Below are positions 16,479 through 25,218 of a stretch of DNA of 64,000 bases, in pieces; the first letter of the stretch is position 1; each line of letters opens with the position of its first letter. The DNA comes from Fibrobacter sp. UWB13 (GTDB lineage: Bacteria; Fibrobacterota; Fibrobacteria; Fibrobacterales; Fibrobacteraceae). The DNA lies in the NCBI RefSeq assembly GCF_900177805.1, contig NZ_FXAX01000001.1:1302001-1366000 (forward strand). The letters are read 5' to 3'. The notes beneath the pieces were generated by a model that was given only the letters and a program-made list of their open reading frames with translations, searched no databases and was not told the origin of the DNA. The position numbers and the translations under genes were made by a program.

Positions 16479-19388
16479 ATGAGCATTTTTGACGCATTTA
16501 AACCGAAATGGCAAAATTCCAACCCCGCAAAGCGCATCGAAGCAATTGCAGACTTGGATGAACTCACTAGTCAAGATATTGTCGAACGAGTGGCCCTTTC
16601 TGATGATAATGTCGAAGTGCGAATGGCTGCAGTTAAGAAACTTGCAATTATTAAGACACTTCAGGATATTTCGACAAAAGACAGCGATGCCGGCGTACGC
16701 CGTTTGGCAGAATCGAGAGCTTTCGAAGAAATCGTCAAAAAGCTGAAAAACTTTAAAGAATCCGCTCTGAATAGCGAAGTCCTCGGTTACATCGAAGCCA
16801 TCAAGGACACGCGCTATACCGAAGATGTCCTCAAGGCAACAGACAACGTAACTTTGAAGAGAGAACTTGTCAAGCAGTGCAGCAAGCAGTCCTTGCTCGC
16901 CCAGATCGCTACCCGCGATTCCAGCGAAGAAATCGCACTGCAAGCCGCAGACCGCGTAACGTCTGAATCATTGCAGGCAGACCTCATCAAGAGCTCCAAG
17001 CACACCTCCGTCCGTAAGAAGATTTCGGATAAAGTTCGTGCCAAGAAGGAAGCCGAAGACAATGGCAGAAAGGCAGCCGAACTCTTGCAGAGCAAGCGCG
17101 AAGCCCTCATCAAGCAGGCTCACTTCCTCGCCGCCCAAAAGGACGCTTTTGCCACCAAGCCACAGTTCGACGATTTGATGAACGAAGCAAATGCTCTCGG
17201 CATGGGCGAATCTGCTGCAACGCTCAATGAAATTTACGAAAGCTTCAACAAGTTCTACGACGAAGCGAACGCAGCAAAGAAGGCTGCAGAAAACGCCGAA
17301 GCTGAAAAGCAGGCAAAGATTGCACGCCTCACGGAATCGCTCACTGAACTCGAAGGATTGCTCGAAGCAGGCACGACCGAAGAAAACGCAGACCGCGTGA
17401 ATACAATCATCCAGGAATGGAACGAAGGCAAGTCCGTCATGGATGCAGCCTTGATCAAGCGCTTCAACAACGCCTACTTCAAGTCTCAAGAAGCAAAGAA
17501 GATTGAAATTCCGACCGCAGAATCTGAAAACGCAAGCGAAGAAGAAATAGCCATCCGCAAGAGCCTTCTCGAACGTCTCCAGGCACTTTCTGAAACGGAA
17601 ATCGATGAAAACACGGGCAAGCACTTGCATGCCATCGTTCGCGAATGGGAAAAGCTCGCACTCCTCGAAGGCGACGATCCGATTCTCCAGGCATACAATG
17701 CTCTCCGCACCAAGCTGAGCGAACTCATCAGCGCATTCAACGAAAAGACCCAGAAGGTCATCGAAGAAAATTCCAAGAAGCTCCGCGGCCTCATCGAACG
17801 CATCCAGAACATCGATGAAAACCAGGAATTCCGCGAAATCCACAAAATTCTCCGCGACACTTATCAGGAATGGAAGGAAATCGTTGGCGAACAGAAGTTC
17901 AAGTACCACGATCTCTGGCAGGAATACAAGATTGCCACCTCCCGTTTCCAGGAAATGCAGCAGTGGGAAAACTGGCACAACGAAAAGGACCGTGACACCA
18001 TCATCGAAGAAATGGACGCGCTCTCCAAGGAAACTCCGAGCCAGGCTGTGCTTGCCAAGTTCCGCGAACTCTGCGGCAAATGGCGTGAAATCGGCCCGAT
18101 TTCTGCAGCCAAGTTCCAAGACTACCGCGACCGCTTCCAGGCTCTCGTAGACAAGGTCAAGGAAAACTGCGCACCGTTCATCGAAGAACAGAACGCCGAA
18201 CGCCAAAAGAACCTCGTCGACAAGGAAGCCCTCTGCCAGAAGGTCGAAGACCTCGTTGCTAACGCTGAAATTTTCTGGAAGGACAAATTCAAGGCAGTGC
18301 AGGAAATCCAGGAAAACTGGAAGAACATTGGCATGGTCCCGAAGGAAGCTTTTGCAGCCCTCAACAAGCGTTTCAAGGACGCCGTAAACGCCTTCTATGC
18401 CCAGCACAAAGAAAATGTGAAGCGCGAAGATGACAGCCGCGAAGCCAACTACGAAAAGAAGGTTGCTCTCTGCATGGAAGCCGAAGCCATCAAGGATTCG
18501 ACAGACTGGAACGCCACCTCCACCAAGCTCAAGCAGTTGCAGGACGCATGGAAGGCAACAGGCCCAGTGCCGAAGAGCAAGTCCGACGAAATTTGGACAC
18601 GCTTCCGCACCGCTTGCGATTCCTTCTTTGAAAAGAAGCGCAGCCACTTTGAAGAAATGGACGCCGCCAAGCAGAAGAACCTCGAACAGAAGCAGGCCCT
18701 CTGCGAAAAGCTCGAAGCTCTCGACATCGCCAACATCACTCCAGAAGTCATCGAAGCTTACAAGGCCATCGATGCTGAATGGAAGACGATTGGCATGGTC
18801 CCGAAGGACGCTGTAGAATCCATCAACGAACGCTTCAACGCAATCGTCAATAAGATTGTCGCCAAGATGGCTGAATCTGACCCGGAACTCCAGGCCAAGA
18901 TTGCAGACATCAAGAAGAAGAAGCAGGAAATGATCGAAAAGGTCCGCCAGTTTGCCGAAAGCGCAGGTTCCAACCAGCTCGCCGATGCCGTTCGCGACAT
19001 CCAGAAGGAATGGGTCACGCTCGGTTCTTGCGGTAACGACGACGATGAACTCCGCAAGGCATTCCGCGATGTCTGCGATGACTTCTTCACCCGCCGCCGC
19101 GACCAGCTCGACATTCAGGAACAGGCTCGCCAGAACAACCTCCAGAAGAAGATTCTTCTCTGCGAACAGGCCGAAGACTTGCTCACCGACTTGAACGATC
19201 AGACGGTCGTTGCCTCGATGAACAAGGTCAAGCATTTCCGCCGCTTGTGGAAGGAAGTCGGTGCCGTTCCTCGTGAGCACTCCGAAAAGATCTGGAAGCG
19301 CTTCAATTCCGCTTGTGACCAGGTATTTGCCTTCGGCCGCAAGGACGAAAAGAAGGAAGAAGCTCCGGCAGCAACAACTGAAGCTTAA
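16479..19388 (+). CDS. Large DUF349-repeat coiled-coil protein, 969 aa
   Basis: The N-terminal 120 residues look like HEAT-type repeats (ERVALSDDNVEVRMAAVKKL). From about residue 370 onward the protein is a series of helical DUF349 units recognisable by W-K-x-I/T/V-G-x-V-P cores: WREIGPIS, WKNIGMVPK, WKATGPVPK, WKTIGMVPK, WVTLGSC, WKEVGAVPR, each followed by a long charged helix. No signal peptide, so cytoplasmic. DUF349 proteins occur in several phyla without an assigned biochemical role; a scaffold or structural role is inference. Strong TTGGAG site before the start. High GAA/AAG use creates a 945-codon antisense ORF that I reject as a gene. Confidence 0.85.
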   Translation: MSIFDAFKPKWQNSNPAKRIEAIADLDELTSQDIVERVALSDDNVEVRMAAVKKLAIIKTLQDISTKDSDAGVRRLAESRAFEEIVKKLKNFKESALNSEVLGYIEAIKDTRYTEDVLKATDNVTLKRELVKQCSKQSLLAQIATRDSSEEIALQAADRVTSESLQADLIKSSKHTSVRKKISDKVRAKKEAEDNGRKAAELLQSKREALIKQAHFLAAQKDAFATKPQFDDLMNEANALGMGESAATLNEIYESFNKFYDEANAAKKAAENAEAEKQAKIARLTESLTELEGLLEAGTTEENADRVNTIIQEWNEGKSVMDAALIKRFNNAYFKSQEAKKIEIPTAESENASEEEIAIRKSLLERLQALSETEIDENTGKHLHAIVREWEKLALLEGDDPILQAYNALRTKLSELISAFNEKTQKVIEENSKKLRGLIERIQNIDENQEFREIHKILRDTYQEWKEIVGEQKFKYHDLWQEYKIATSRFQEMQQWENWHNEKDRDTIIEEMDALSKETPSQAVLAKFRELCGKWREIGPISAAKFQDYRDRFQALVDKVKENCAPFIEEQNAERQKNLVDKEALCQKVEDLVANAEIFWKDKFKAVQEIQENWKNIGMVPKEAFAALNKRFKDAVNAFYAQHKENVKREDDSREANYEKKVALCMEAEAIKDSTDWNATSTKLKQLQDAWKATGPVPKSKSDEIWTRFRTACDSFFEKKRSHFEEMDAAKQKNLEQKQALCEKLEALDIANITPEVIEAYKAIDAEWKTIGMVPKDAVESINERFNAIVNKIVAKMAESDPELQAKIADIKKKKQEMIEKVRQFAESAGSNQLADAVRDIQKEWVTLGSCGNDDDELRKAFRDVCDDFFTRRRDQLDIQEQARQNNLQKKILLCEQAEDLLTDLNDQTVVASMNKVKHFRRLWKEVGAVPREHSEKIWKRFNSACDQVFAFGRKDEKKEEAPAATTEA

Positions 19389-19412
19389 GCGAAAAACATA
19401 TAAGCAAAAAAG

Positions 19413-19439
19413 AGGATGGCAGAAAAGCCATCCTTTTTC
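19413..19439 (+). terminator. Terminator of the DUF349 gene
   Basis: AGGATGGC pairs with GCCATCCT around AGAAAA, followed by TTTTTC. An ATG at 19416 lies inside this stem and is therefore not the start of the next gene. Confidence 0.8.
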
Positions 19440-19452
19440 TATTTTTGGGTCA
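19439..19452 (+). promoter_or_regulatory. -10 box abutting the Sua5 start codon (leaderless candidate)
   Basis: CTATTTTTGGGTC then ATG: TATTTT with six bases to the start. It begins within the T-tract of the preceding terminator, so terminator and promoter overlap. Confidence 0.5.
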
Positions 19453-20414
19453 TGAAATTCCCGCCATGGACAAGTGTAAGCGAAGCAGCCCGCCTCCTCA
19501 AGGAAGGCGAAGTCGTCGCCATCCCGACAGAAACGGTTTACGGGCTCGCCGGTAACGCTTTCGAGCCCAAAGCTCTCGCCAAGATTTTCGCAGCTAAAGA
19601 ACGCCCGACGTTCGACCCGCTGATTGTCCATATCGCAGACATTGCACAGCTCACCGACATCGCGAAGGACATTCCCGATAGCGCCTACAGACTCGCCGAA
19701 GCCTATTGGCCGGGCCCGATGACGATTATCCTTCCCAAGAAGGATTGCATCCCCGACCTTTGCACAAGCGCCCTCCCCTCCGTGGCCGTGCGCTTCCCGA
19801 GCCATCCGATTGCACAGGCAATCATCAAGGAATCAGGGCTCCCGCTTGCCGCCCCGAGCGCAAATCTCTTTAAGCATGTAAGCCCGACAACGGCAGAACA
19901 CGTAGCAGCACAGCTCGCCGACCGCATCGCGGGCATTGTCGATGGCGGCCCCTGTTCAGTCGGTGTCGAAAGTTCCATCATCTCGCTCATCGGTGAACCG
20001 ACCGTCATGCGCCCAGGCGCCATCACGCCAGAGATGTTCAAGGCCATTCTCGGTGAAGTGAAAATCAAGGAATCTACGTCCAAGCCGGGCCAGCCGATGC
20101 TCGCCCCCGGCCAATGCGACACGCATTACCGCCCGCAAGTCCCGCTTTACTACGGTGAAGTCCCAGCCGGCTACAAACTGCCGGAGCATACCGTTCGCAT
20201 AGCATTCGGTACACAGCAAGGCCCTGTTCCTGCAACTGTAAATTTGTCAGCAACAGGCGACATGGTCGAAGCAACATCCAAGCTTTACGCATTCATGCAC
20301 GACCTCGACGACCCAAAATTCGATTTGATTCTCGTGGACCCCATCCCGAACACAGGCGTCGGCATGGCGCTCAACGACCGCTTGAAACGCGCAAGCATCA
20401 AGTCATTACCGTAA
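19452..20414 (+). CDS. L-threonylcarbamoyladenylate synthase, Sua5/YwlC type
   Basis: 320 residues from ATG 19452, chosen because the upstream ATG sits in a terminator stem. Makes threonylcarbamoyl-AMP from threonine, bicarbonate and ATP for t6A37 of ANN-decoding tRNAs. The N-terminal YrdC domain (about 10-200) shows IPTETVYGLAGNAF, KERPTFDPLIVHI, WPGPMTIIL, AVRFPSHP and the SAN motif in APSANLFKH. The C-terminal Sua5 domain (about 215-320) includes SPGQ-like APGQCDTHYRP. The two-domain form distinguishes it from short TsaC/YrdC. Confidence 0.93.
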   Translation: MKFPPWTSVSEAARLLKEGEVVAIPTETVYGLAGNAFEPKALAKIFAAKERPTFDPLIVHIADIAQLTDIAKDIPDSAYRLAEAYWPGPMTIILPKKDCIPDLCTSALPSVAVRFPSHPIAQAIIKESGLPLAAPSANLFKHVSPTTAEHVAAQLADRIAGIVDGGPCSVGVESSIISLIGEPTVMRPGAITPEMFKAILGEVKIKESTSKPGQPMLAPGQCDTHYRPQVPLYYGEVPAGYKLPEHTVRIAFGTQQGPVPATVNLSATGDMVEATSKLYAFMHDLDDPKFDLILVDPIPNTGVGMALNDRLKRASIKSLP

Positions 20415-20476
20415 ATACGAGATTATAGTTACCATGGGCGGCATCGCCGCAGTAACTAGTAACTCGGAACTCTTAA
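20414..20476. repeat. Heptad-repeat element C with GCGGC hairpin
   Basis: GGCGGCATCGCCGC flanked by AGTAACT/AGTAACT-type units, between convergent genes. A shorter member of the family at 4191 and 50391. Confidence 0.55.
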
Positions 20477-20477
20477 C

Positions 20478-21206
20478 TCAAATCGGGAACAGCGGGTAGT
20501 GTTCCTTGGTATAGGCACGCGTGAATGCGTTGAAATGCCACCATTCACTAGAGAGCATCACCCACCCCGCACGCTTCATGATATTGCGGAGCAAGTTGCG
20601 GTTATCGATTTGCTGTTGCGTGAGGCGCCCGGACTTTAAAGCATCAGCCTCGCCCACTGCACCCGCACAGCGTTCAAAAGAATCAAAGTCAGCACCCATA
20701 TCCAGCAAATTGCCTGTGGTATCGGCAATGCCTAAATCAAGCGCAAGCCCGTAATTGTGGAGCCCGCCAGTCTTGCCCGACGAAACGAAATGGCTGTAAG
20801 GCGTTCCCGCCACAGATTGTTTCAGAACGGATTGCGCATACATCGGGCGCGCCGCATCAAAAATCACAAGCGTATATCCCGGCAATTCCTTGGCGATAAT
20901 CGAAAGCGCTCGTTTCAGCTTTGGCAAGCCATCCTTATGGATAAACGCACGCTGGATACCGCAATACATATCGTGACCAGTCACGTTGTTAAACGTGGCA
21001 TAGCGCAGGTCCATGCGGAGCCCGCGCATATACGTAATTTCGACCAAATTAGAATCGTGGCTTGCGTAATCCACCCATTGCTTTGCCGAAGAGCAATAAC
21101 GCAAAGGTTTCGCGGGCTTCGGCGGCACAAACAAGCTATCCGTTACATGCGCAAACGAGGAAACCGCGAAAAACGCAATTGCTAAAACAATAGATTGCTT
21201 CGTCAC
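20478..21206 (-). CDS. VanX/DdpX-like D-Ala-D-Ala dipeptidase (peptidase M15D), secreted
   Basis: 242 residues with a signal peptide ending near FAVSSFA. Zinc dipeptidases of this family cleave D-Ala-D-Ala or related murein dipeptides. Motifs: IFDAARP, the zinc motif GGLHNYGLALDLG (His and Asp ligands) and EWWHFN (catalytic Glu and third ligand His). With no vanH or vanA nearby and a signal peptide, cell-wall turnover is likelier than vancomycin resistance. The GTG start and its GAGGA ribosome-binding site both lie inside a dispersed repeat at 21192-21226, which is unusual. Confidence 0.85.
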   Translation of the reverse strand: MTKQSIVLAIAFFAVSSFAHVTDSLFVPPKPAKPLRYCSSAKQWVDYASHDSNLVEITYMRGLRMDLRYATFNNVTGHDMYCGIQRAFIHKDGLPKLKRALSIIAKELPGYTLVIFDAARPMYAQSVLKQSVAGTPYSHFVSSGKTGGLHNYGLALDLGIADTTGNLLDMGADFDSFERCAGAVGEADALKSGRLTQQQIDNRNLLRNIMKRAGWVMLSSEWWHFNAFTRAYTKEHYPLFPI

Positions 21207-21226
21207 TTCGTTCCTCGCAATGACAA
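21192..21226 (-). repeat. REP-like sequence supplying SD and start codon of the VanX-like gene
   Basis: Minus-strand GTCATTGCGAGGAACGAAGTGACG followed by AAGCAATC, a widespread bacterial dispersed-repeat type with GTCA...TGAC ends. GAGGA (21212-21216) lies five bases from the GTG. Confidence 0.55.
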
Positions 21227-21253
21227 CTTGCGCGACATTCTACAATCTACGCA

Positions 21254-23605
21254 TTAAATTCCCAGCTGCACTTCTACGCCAAACTGGAAGTAGAGTCCCA
21301 TGCCCTTAGCAATAAACGGCACGAGGTCATAGCCATTAGCTGTATTCTTGTCGTTATCGCGAGCGACCCAAGAACGTTCACGAGCATTCTCGGAACCAAG
21401 GAACTTCAAGGCTGCGACATCGAGCTTCGAGAAAATATTATCCAGTTCGAGGTAGAATCTTGCGTTCCTGAAGAAACCCTTTGTCTTTGTCAAATCGAGA
21501 TTCACACGCAAATCCGTTCTGTACAAGTCAGCGAATTCGTGATAATCCTTAAGTTCACGCGAGCCATTCTTATCATTTGTTGCAGGCTTAATCGCATAAT
21601 AGTAAAGCGGTCTATGCCATGCTGCATGGTGCGTCAAAATCACAGACACAATCGAATCCTTGCGCGGATAATATCTGAGATGCGTCACCATATCCAAACG
21701 GGAGTTCGCTTCCCACGGCAAAGACTTTCCGCCCTTCAATTCGTATTCACCATACACAGAGCTTGCATTCATCGCGAGCGAGAAGTGATGAGAAGTCTTC
21801 CATTCCAAAGATCCCGAAGCGCCAGAAACCCAAGCGTAATCAACCGGAGTCACATCATTGTAATTAGCAAAAGCCTTCGGCAACGGGAGGAGAGGATCAA
21901 AGTAGAAACGTCCAAAGCCCGAGAACTGAGCCACCAAGTACTTGGAGCGGTAGCCAAAGCCAAGCTTGAGCGACGTTCCCGATTCCAAACGACCGGTCAA
22001 ATCGCCATTGTCAAAGTAATGCTTCCAGTCTGCACGGTAAGCAGCATTGCCAAAGAGTCTCCAGTAAGCAGAGTCTGTTTTAGACAAATTGCGTTCCATA
22101 TCGAAAGAAGCTGTCGGCAAAGCCTTGTGGTCCGCAGCATCCGCCACAGCTCCCACAGAAAGCATGTGTTCCGAATAATTATCCTTCCAGTCAAGAGTCA
22201 CTGCACCCGACAGAACGCCCGTCTGGTAATCGCTACTTTCTTCACCACCAGGAACCGGGAAACTGCGTTCAACCATGTGGTGTTCATAGAGAACAGCGCC
22301 ACGCAAGTCCGCACCAAAGATGTCTGCATTAAATCTCTTATCCGCACCAGCACTGAGCGTCGTATGCGTTTGGCTGTAACCGTCAATAAAAGTTCTTGCC
22401 GATTCATCGGAAAGCTTGCCCGAACGGAATCCCGTCGTATCACGCAACGTATCGCTCAAACTCTCGCGGACAAGCCCCGCATGGAAGCTCGCGCCAAACT
22501 TAGAAGCGTATTCAGCACCAAGCACCAAATACTTTTGACTACCCTCGATAATATCAATCGAATTGATGGCACCATAAGTAGACGATGTATCCTGACTGAT
22601 CTTGTATTCATCAGAGCTGTACAACGCTCTCAAAGCCCAAGTCTTATTTCCGAGAGAATCGGAACCGTTCAACTGAGCATAAACATCAAATGCCGTAAGA
22701 TCAAACGGATCCGAAGACTTCACCTTGCAGTCGCCAGAGCAATCGTCATCACGCTTGCGGAATTCCGTAAAGAACTTTTCGCCCAAATTTTTGAGCATCT
22801 CGCCATCCAGGCGGCGGAAAGCAAAGCGGAAGCTATCCCAGATAAAAAACGGTGCATCAAGCACAACTTCCTGGAGTGTAAGACCGGCAGAGCCTCTCAG
22901 CCCCCATTCGCCACTCGTCTGTTCCGGAATGTACTGGATTGAAGTTGCCAAGCCTTGCCCAAGAGGTCCTTGTCCGTAATGGTCATGAACTTCGATACCG
23001 CTTAACGTGTGCGGGTTCACGATAGACAAGTTGCCCGGAAAGCCCACATCCAAATGACGCATGTTCGGGATGCGGAGGCGGCCCAAATGGTAGGCAACGT
23101 CGCTTGCACGAGAACCTTCATAATAAAGAGCGCTGCTAAAATCTTTCTGACCCGAAATACCAGGCATCTGGCTCAAGTGCTCCGTCAAGTCAAAACGCAT
23201 TCCCGCCGCATCTTCAAGCTTTTCAAGTTTTACCGTTCGTTCAACTTCCCACTTGACCGGTTCACCATCGCCAATAATCGTGCTCGAACCAAGATTCGTG
23301 ACATTCGTACTGAGCGTAATGACCATGTCCATCAAGTCGGCATAGTCCTGCAAATCCACAAAGACGCTATCGAAGCCCTCTTTCTTGAACACAAGCGAGG
23401 CATTCTTGGAATCCACGGTCAGCTCAAAACGACCTCGGGAATCCGTCTCACCGATGCGCTTGCCGGACTGATACGTAATAGCCACATCCTTGACAGGCAA
23501 ATCAGATTCTGCTTCAAGGACGACACCGATAACCGTTGTAGGCGAAGCCGCAAAGACCCCAACCACAATAAACAGGACAAAACTGAAAAATAAGCGGAAA
23601 TTCAT
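21254..23605 (-). CDS. TonB-dependent receptor-like outer-membrane protein
   Basis: 783 residues: a signal peptide (about 1-19), a carboxypeptidase-regulatory-like beta domain (about 22-100, TTVIGVVLEAESDLPV and TDSRGRFEL), then a plug-like region (MPGISGQKDFSSALYYEGSR, NPHTLSGIEVHDHYGQGPLG) and a long C-terminal region of alternating beta-strands ending in a hydrophobic strand (GLYFQFGVEVQLGI). This matches the CarboxypepD_reg/plug/barrel layout used for siderophore, vitamin or glycan uptake. No ExbB, TonB or SusD neighbour, so no substrate can be proposed. Confidence 0.8.
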   Translation of the reverse strand: MNFRLFFSFVLFIVVGVFAASPTTVIGVVLEAESDLPVKDVAITYQSGKRIGETDSRGRFELTVDSKNASLVFKKEGFDSVFVDLQDYADLMDMVITLSTNVTNLGSSTIIGDGEPVKWEVERTVKLEKLEDAAGMRFDLTEHLSQMPGISGQKDFSSALYYEGSRASDVAYHLGRLRIPNMRHLDVGFPGNLSIVNPHTLSGIEVHDHYGQGPLGQGLATSIQYIPEQTSGEWGLRGSAGLTLQEVVLDAPFFIWDSFRFAFRRLDGEMLKNLGEKFFTEFRKRDDDCSGDCKVKSSDPFDLTAFDVYAQLNGSDSLGNKTWALRALYSSDEYKISQDTSSTYGAINSIDIIEGSQKYLVLGAEYASKFGASFHAGLVRESLSDTLRDTTGFRSGKLSDESARTFIDGYSQTHTTLSAGADKRFNADIFGADLRGAVLYEHHMVERSFPVPGGEESSDYQTGVLSGAVTLDWKDNYSEHMLSVGAVADAADHKALPTASFDMERNLSKTDSAYWRLFGNAAYRADWKHYFDNGDLTGRLESGTSLKLGFGYRSKYLVAQFSGFGRFYFDPLLPLPKAFANYNDVTPVDYAWVSGASGSLEWKTSHHFSLAMNASSVYGEYELKGGKSLPWEANSRLDMVTHLRYYPRKDSIVSVILTHHAAWHRPLYYYAIKPATNDKNGSRELKDYHEFADLYRTDLRVNLDLTKTKGFFRNARFYLELDNIFSKLDVAALKFLGSENARERSWVARDNDKNTANGYDLVPFIAKGMGLYFQFGVEVQLGI

Positions 23606-23618
23606 ACTTTCAAAATAG
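23605..23618 (-). promoter_or_regulatory. -10 box abutting the TonB-receptor start (leaderless candidate)
   Basis: Minus-strand CTATTTTGAAAGT then ATG: TATTTT and six bases to the start codon; no Shine-Dalgarno. Confidence 0.45.
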
Positions 23619-23659
23619 ATATTTTATGCAAGAAAAATTCAAGCAAGTCCTCAACATCT

Positions 23660-23672
23660 TATATTATACGCA
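23660..23672 (+). promoter_or_regulatory. -10 box abutting the nitrilase-family start (leaderless candidate)
   Basis: TATATT, ATACGC, then ATG 23672; spacing of six, no Shine-Dalgarno. Confidence 0.5.
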
Positions 23673-24469
23673 TGCTTAAAGTTTATTTAGTCCAATTCGA
23701 CAGCGTTAAGGGCAACAAAACCGAAAATCTCGCACGAGCAAAGAAGATGATTCTCGATGCAAAGCCCAATGAGGGGAGTCTCGTGCTCCTTCCCGAGATG
23801 TTCGCCACAGGGTATGTGCCCGCCAATCTCGACAATGCCGCCGAAGACTTCAGCTCGAATAGCGCCGGTGAAACCGCACGCACGCTCTCCGAAATCGCAG
23901 ACGCAACGAACTGCACCATCATGGGAGCAGGCATCACCCGCGCAAGCCACGGATTTTATAACCACGTAAGCATCTACAAACCCAACGAAGCCCAGGAATT
24001 CTGCGGGTACAACAAGATGAACTTGTTCTTTCCCGAGAAAGAACGCTTTAAAGCGGGCGAGAAAGTTAATTTATTTAAGTTCAATAATTGGACCATAGCT
24101 TCGTTTATCTGCTACGACTTGCGGTTCCCCGAAATCTTCCGCGAAGCGACCAAAAAAGGTGCAAATTTCATCACGATCCAGGCAGCGTGGCCCGCCAAGA
24201 GACGCGCCCACTGGGAAACGCTCCTCAGAGCACGTGCCATCGAAAATCAAGTCTATATCGCCGCCGTGAACGCCGTCAGCGAAAACCCCGACCAAAAGCT
24301 CCCGCTTGCAGGCACCTCCCTCATCATTTCGCCGAACGGAGACATTCTCGCCGAAGGCCCAACCCAAAACGAAATCATCATTTCAGCCGAACTGGACATC
24401 CAAGCGGAACGTGATTATCGTAAATCCTTCCCCGTTCTCGAAGGCATCGTCCCTCCAGAATTTTTATAG
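23672..24469 (+). CDS. Carbon-nitrogen hydrolase, omega-amidase (Nit2/YafV)-like
   Basis: 265 residues. The nitrilase-superfamily triad is complete: Glu42 (LLPEMF), Lys115 (YNKMNLFFP) and Cys147 (ICYDLRFPE). The NLFFP and CYDLRFPE sequences are closest to omega-amidases, which hydrolyse alpha-ketoglutaramate or alpha-ketosuccinamate, a metabolite-repair step after glutamine transamination. Cytoplasmic. Divergent from the TonB-receptor gene, the two start codons being 66 nt apart. Confidence 0.88.
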   Translation: MLKVYLVQFDSVKGNKTENLARAKKMILDAKPNEGSLVLLPEMFATGYVPANLDNAAEDFSSNSAGETARTLSEIADATNCTIMGAGITRASHGFYNHVSIYKPNEAQEFCGYNKMNLFFPEKERFKAGEKVNLFKFNNWTIASFICYDLRFPEIFREATKKGANFITIQAAWPAKRRAHWETLLRARAIENQVYIAAVNAVSENPDQKLPLAGTSLIISPNGDILAEGPTQNEIIISAELDIQAERDYRKSFPVLEGIVPPEFL

Positions 24470-24638
24470 AACTGGCGCAAATCATAGACGAATCCGTAAG
24501 AATCAAGTGAACTGAATCACACCATAAAGGGATGTGGCTCAAAGACTCTTGGACAATCAGTCAAGCCCAATCCATTGACTATCAATGTGTTACAGAACAC
24601 GTTTTTTATATATTTGCCGAAAAATTTTCTTTCCGGTA

Positions 24639-24667
24639 TTGACATTTTTACCACAGAAAGATTATTT
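24639..24667 (+). promoter_or_regulatory. Candidate sigma70-type promoter for the small-gene pair
   Basis: TTGACA at 24639-24644, 17-bp spacer, TTATTT at 24662-24667, followed by a TATATT. One of the few consensus -35 boxes in the window. The 231-nt gap before it (24470-24700) shows nothing else. Confidence 0.4.
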
Positions 24668-24700
24668 TTATATTACGTCTTTTAAGAAAAGAGGCTTAAT

Positions 24701-24838
24701 ATGGCAACAACAAGAAAAATTGACGAAGCAAAAGAGCTCATCAAAGCAGGGCTCAAACGCGAGCTGATTTTAAAAATCACCTCTATTTCGGAACACGAGT
24801 ACAGCCTTCTCCAGCGTGAACTCCTCGCAACGGCATAG
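24701..24838 (+). CDS. Small helical protein, 45 aa
   Basis: ATG preceded by AAGAGG; the product is charged and helical, with a turn pattern (ELIKAGLKRELILKITSIS then EHEYSLL) resembling the recognition part of a small helix-turn-helix, but too short to classify. The next ORF starts two bases after its stop in another frame, indicating coupling. Function unknown; an antitoxin-like or leader role is conceivable but unsupported. Confidence 0.5.
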   Translation: MATTRKIDEAKELIKAGLKRELILKITSISEHEYSLLQRELLATA

Positions 24839-24840
24839 GC

Positions 24841-25203
24841 TTGCAGCTCATTCTGAACATACCCGCCCAACAAGCAACCGACGGAGCTTCTCGTAAGGCC
24901 GCCGTTATTGCTTGTTATAAAGACGGGAGCCTCTTGCTCGATGCGAGGGACAACCTCAAGCCCGCAAGATTTACCATGCATCCGTCCGACAATTTTCCAT
25001 GGACGGAATTCATCGAAAAACTGCTTGCCGCATGGCAGCTCTGCGATTACAGCGATGTTCCAGAAGCGTTCAAGCCCATCAAGCAGATTCCACCCTTCGT
25101 AATCGAAGGTCTACCGCGCGAACCCGTGCCACAGCAACTCAAGGTACTAGCCTCGTTACGCTCACAAGGCTATTTCGCAACGCTTCAGAATCCAGGGAAA
25201 TAA
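24841..25203 (+). CDS. Hypothetical protein, about 120 aa, TTG start
   Basis: No recognised family. The frame is closed upstream at 24817 and the first possible start is TTG 24841, two bases after the stop of the 45-aa gene, so translation probably depends on coupling; the first in-frame ATG is at 24976. The protein begins with a beta-like stretch (LQLILNIPAQQ, AAVIACYKDGSLLLD), then a segment with FPWTEFIEKLLAAWQLCDYSDVP, and is proline-rich near the end. No membrane segment. Confidence 0.5.
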   Translation: MQLILNIPAQQATDGASRKAAVIACYKDGSLLLDARDNLKPARFTMHPSDNFPWTEFIEKLLAAWQLCDYSDVPEAFKPIKQIPPFVIEGLPREPVPQQLKVLASLRSQGYFATLQNPGK

Positions 25204-25218
25204 TTTAGGGCAAATAAA

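Noticed and set aside
19416-19451. Upstream ATG extending the Sua5 protein by 12 residues
   Set aside because: The ATG lies in a terminator stem; the next ATG is preceded by a fitting -10 box.
16968-19805. 945-codon minus-strand ORF
   Set aside because: It lies antisense to the DUF349-repeat protein. GAA/AAG/CTC-rich codons avoid stops on the opposite strand, and the antisense product is a Phe/Leu/Val-rich sequence with no domain.
20478-21206. Vancomycin-resistance locus
   Set aside because: VanX-like alone, with a signal peptide and no VanH, VanA or VanRS neighbours; cell-wall turnover fits better.
21539-22942. 467-codon plus-strand ORF
   Set aside because: Antisense to the TonB-receptor-like gene; product is Arg/Ile-rich with no recognisable domain.
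24817-24841. Programmed frameshift joining the 45-aa and 120-aa ORFs
   Set aside because: A -1 shift would be needed between 24820 and 24838, where there is no slippery heptamer. Translational coupling is simpler.
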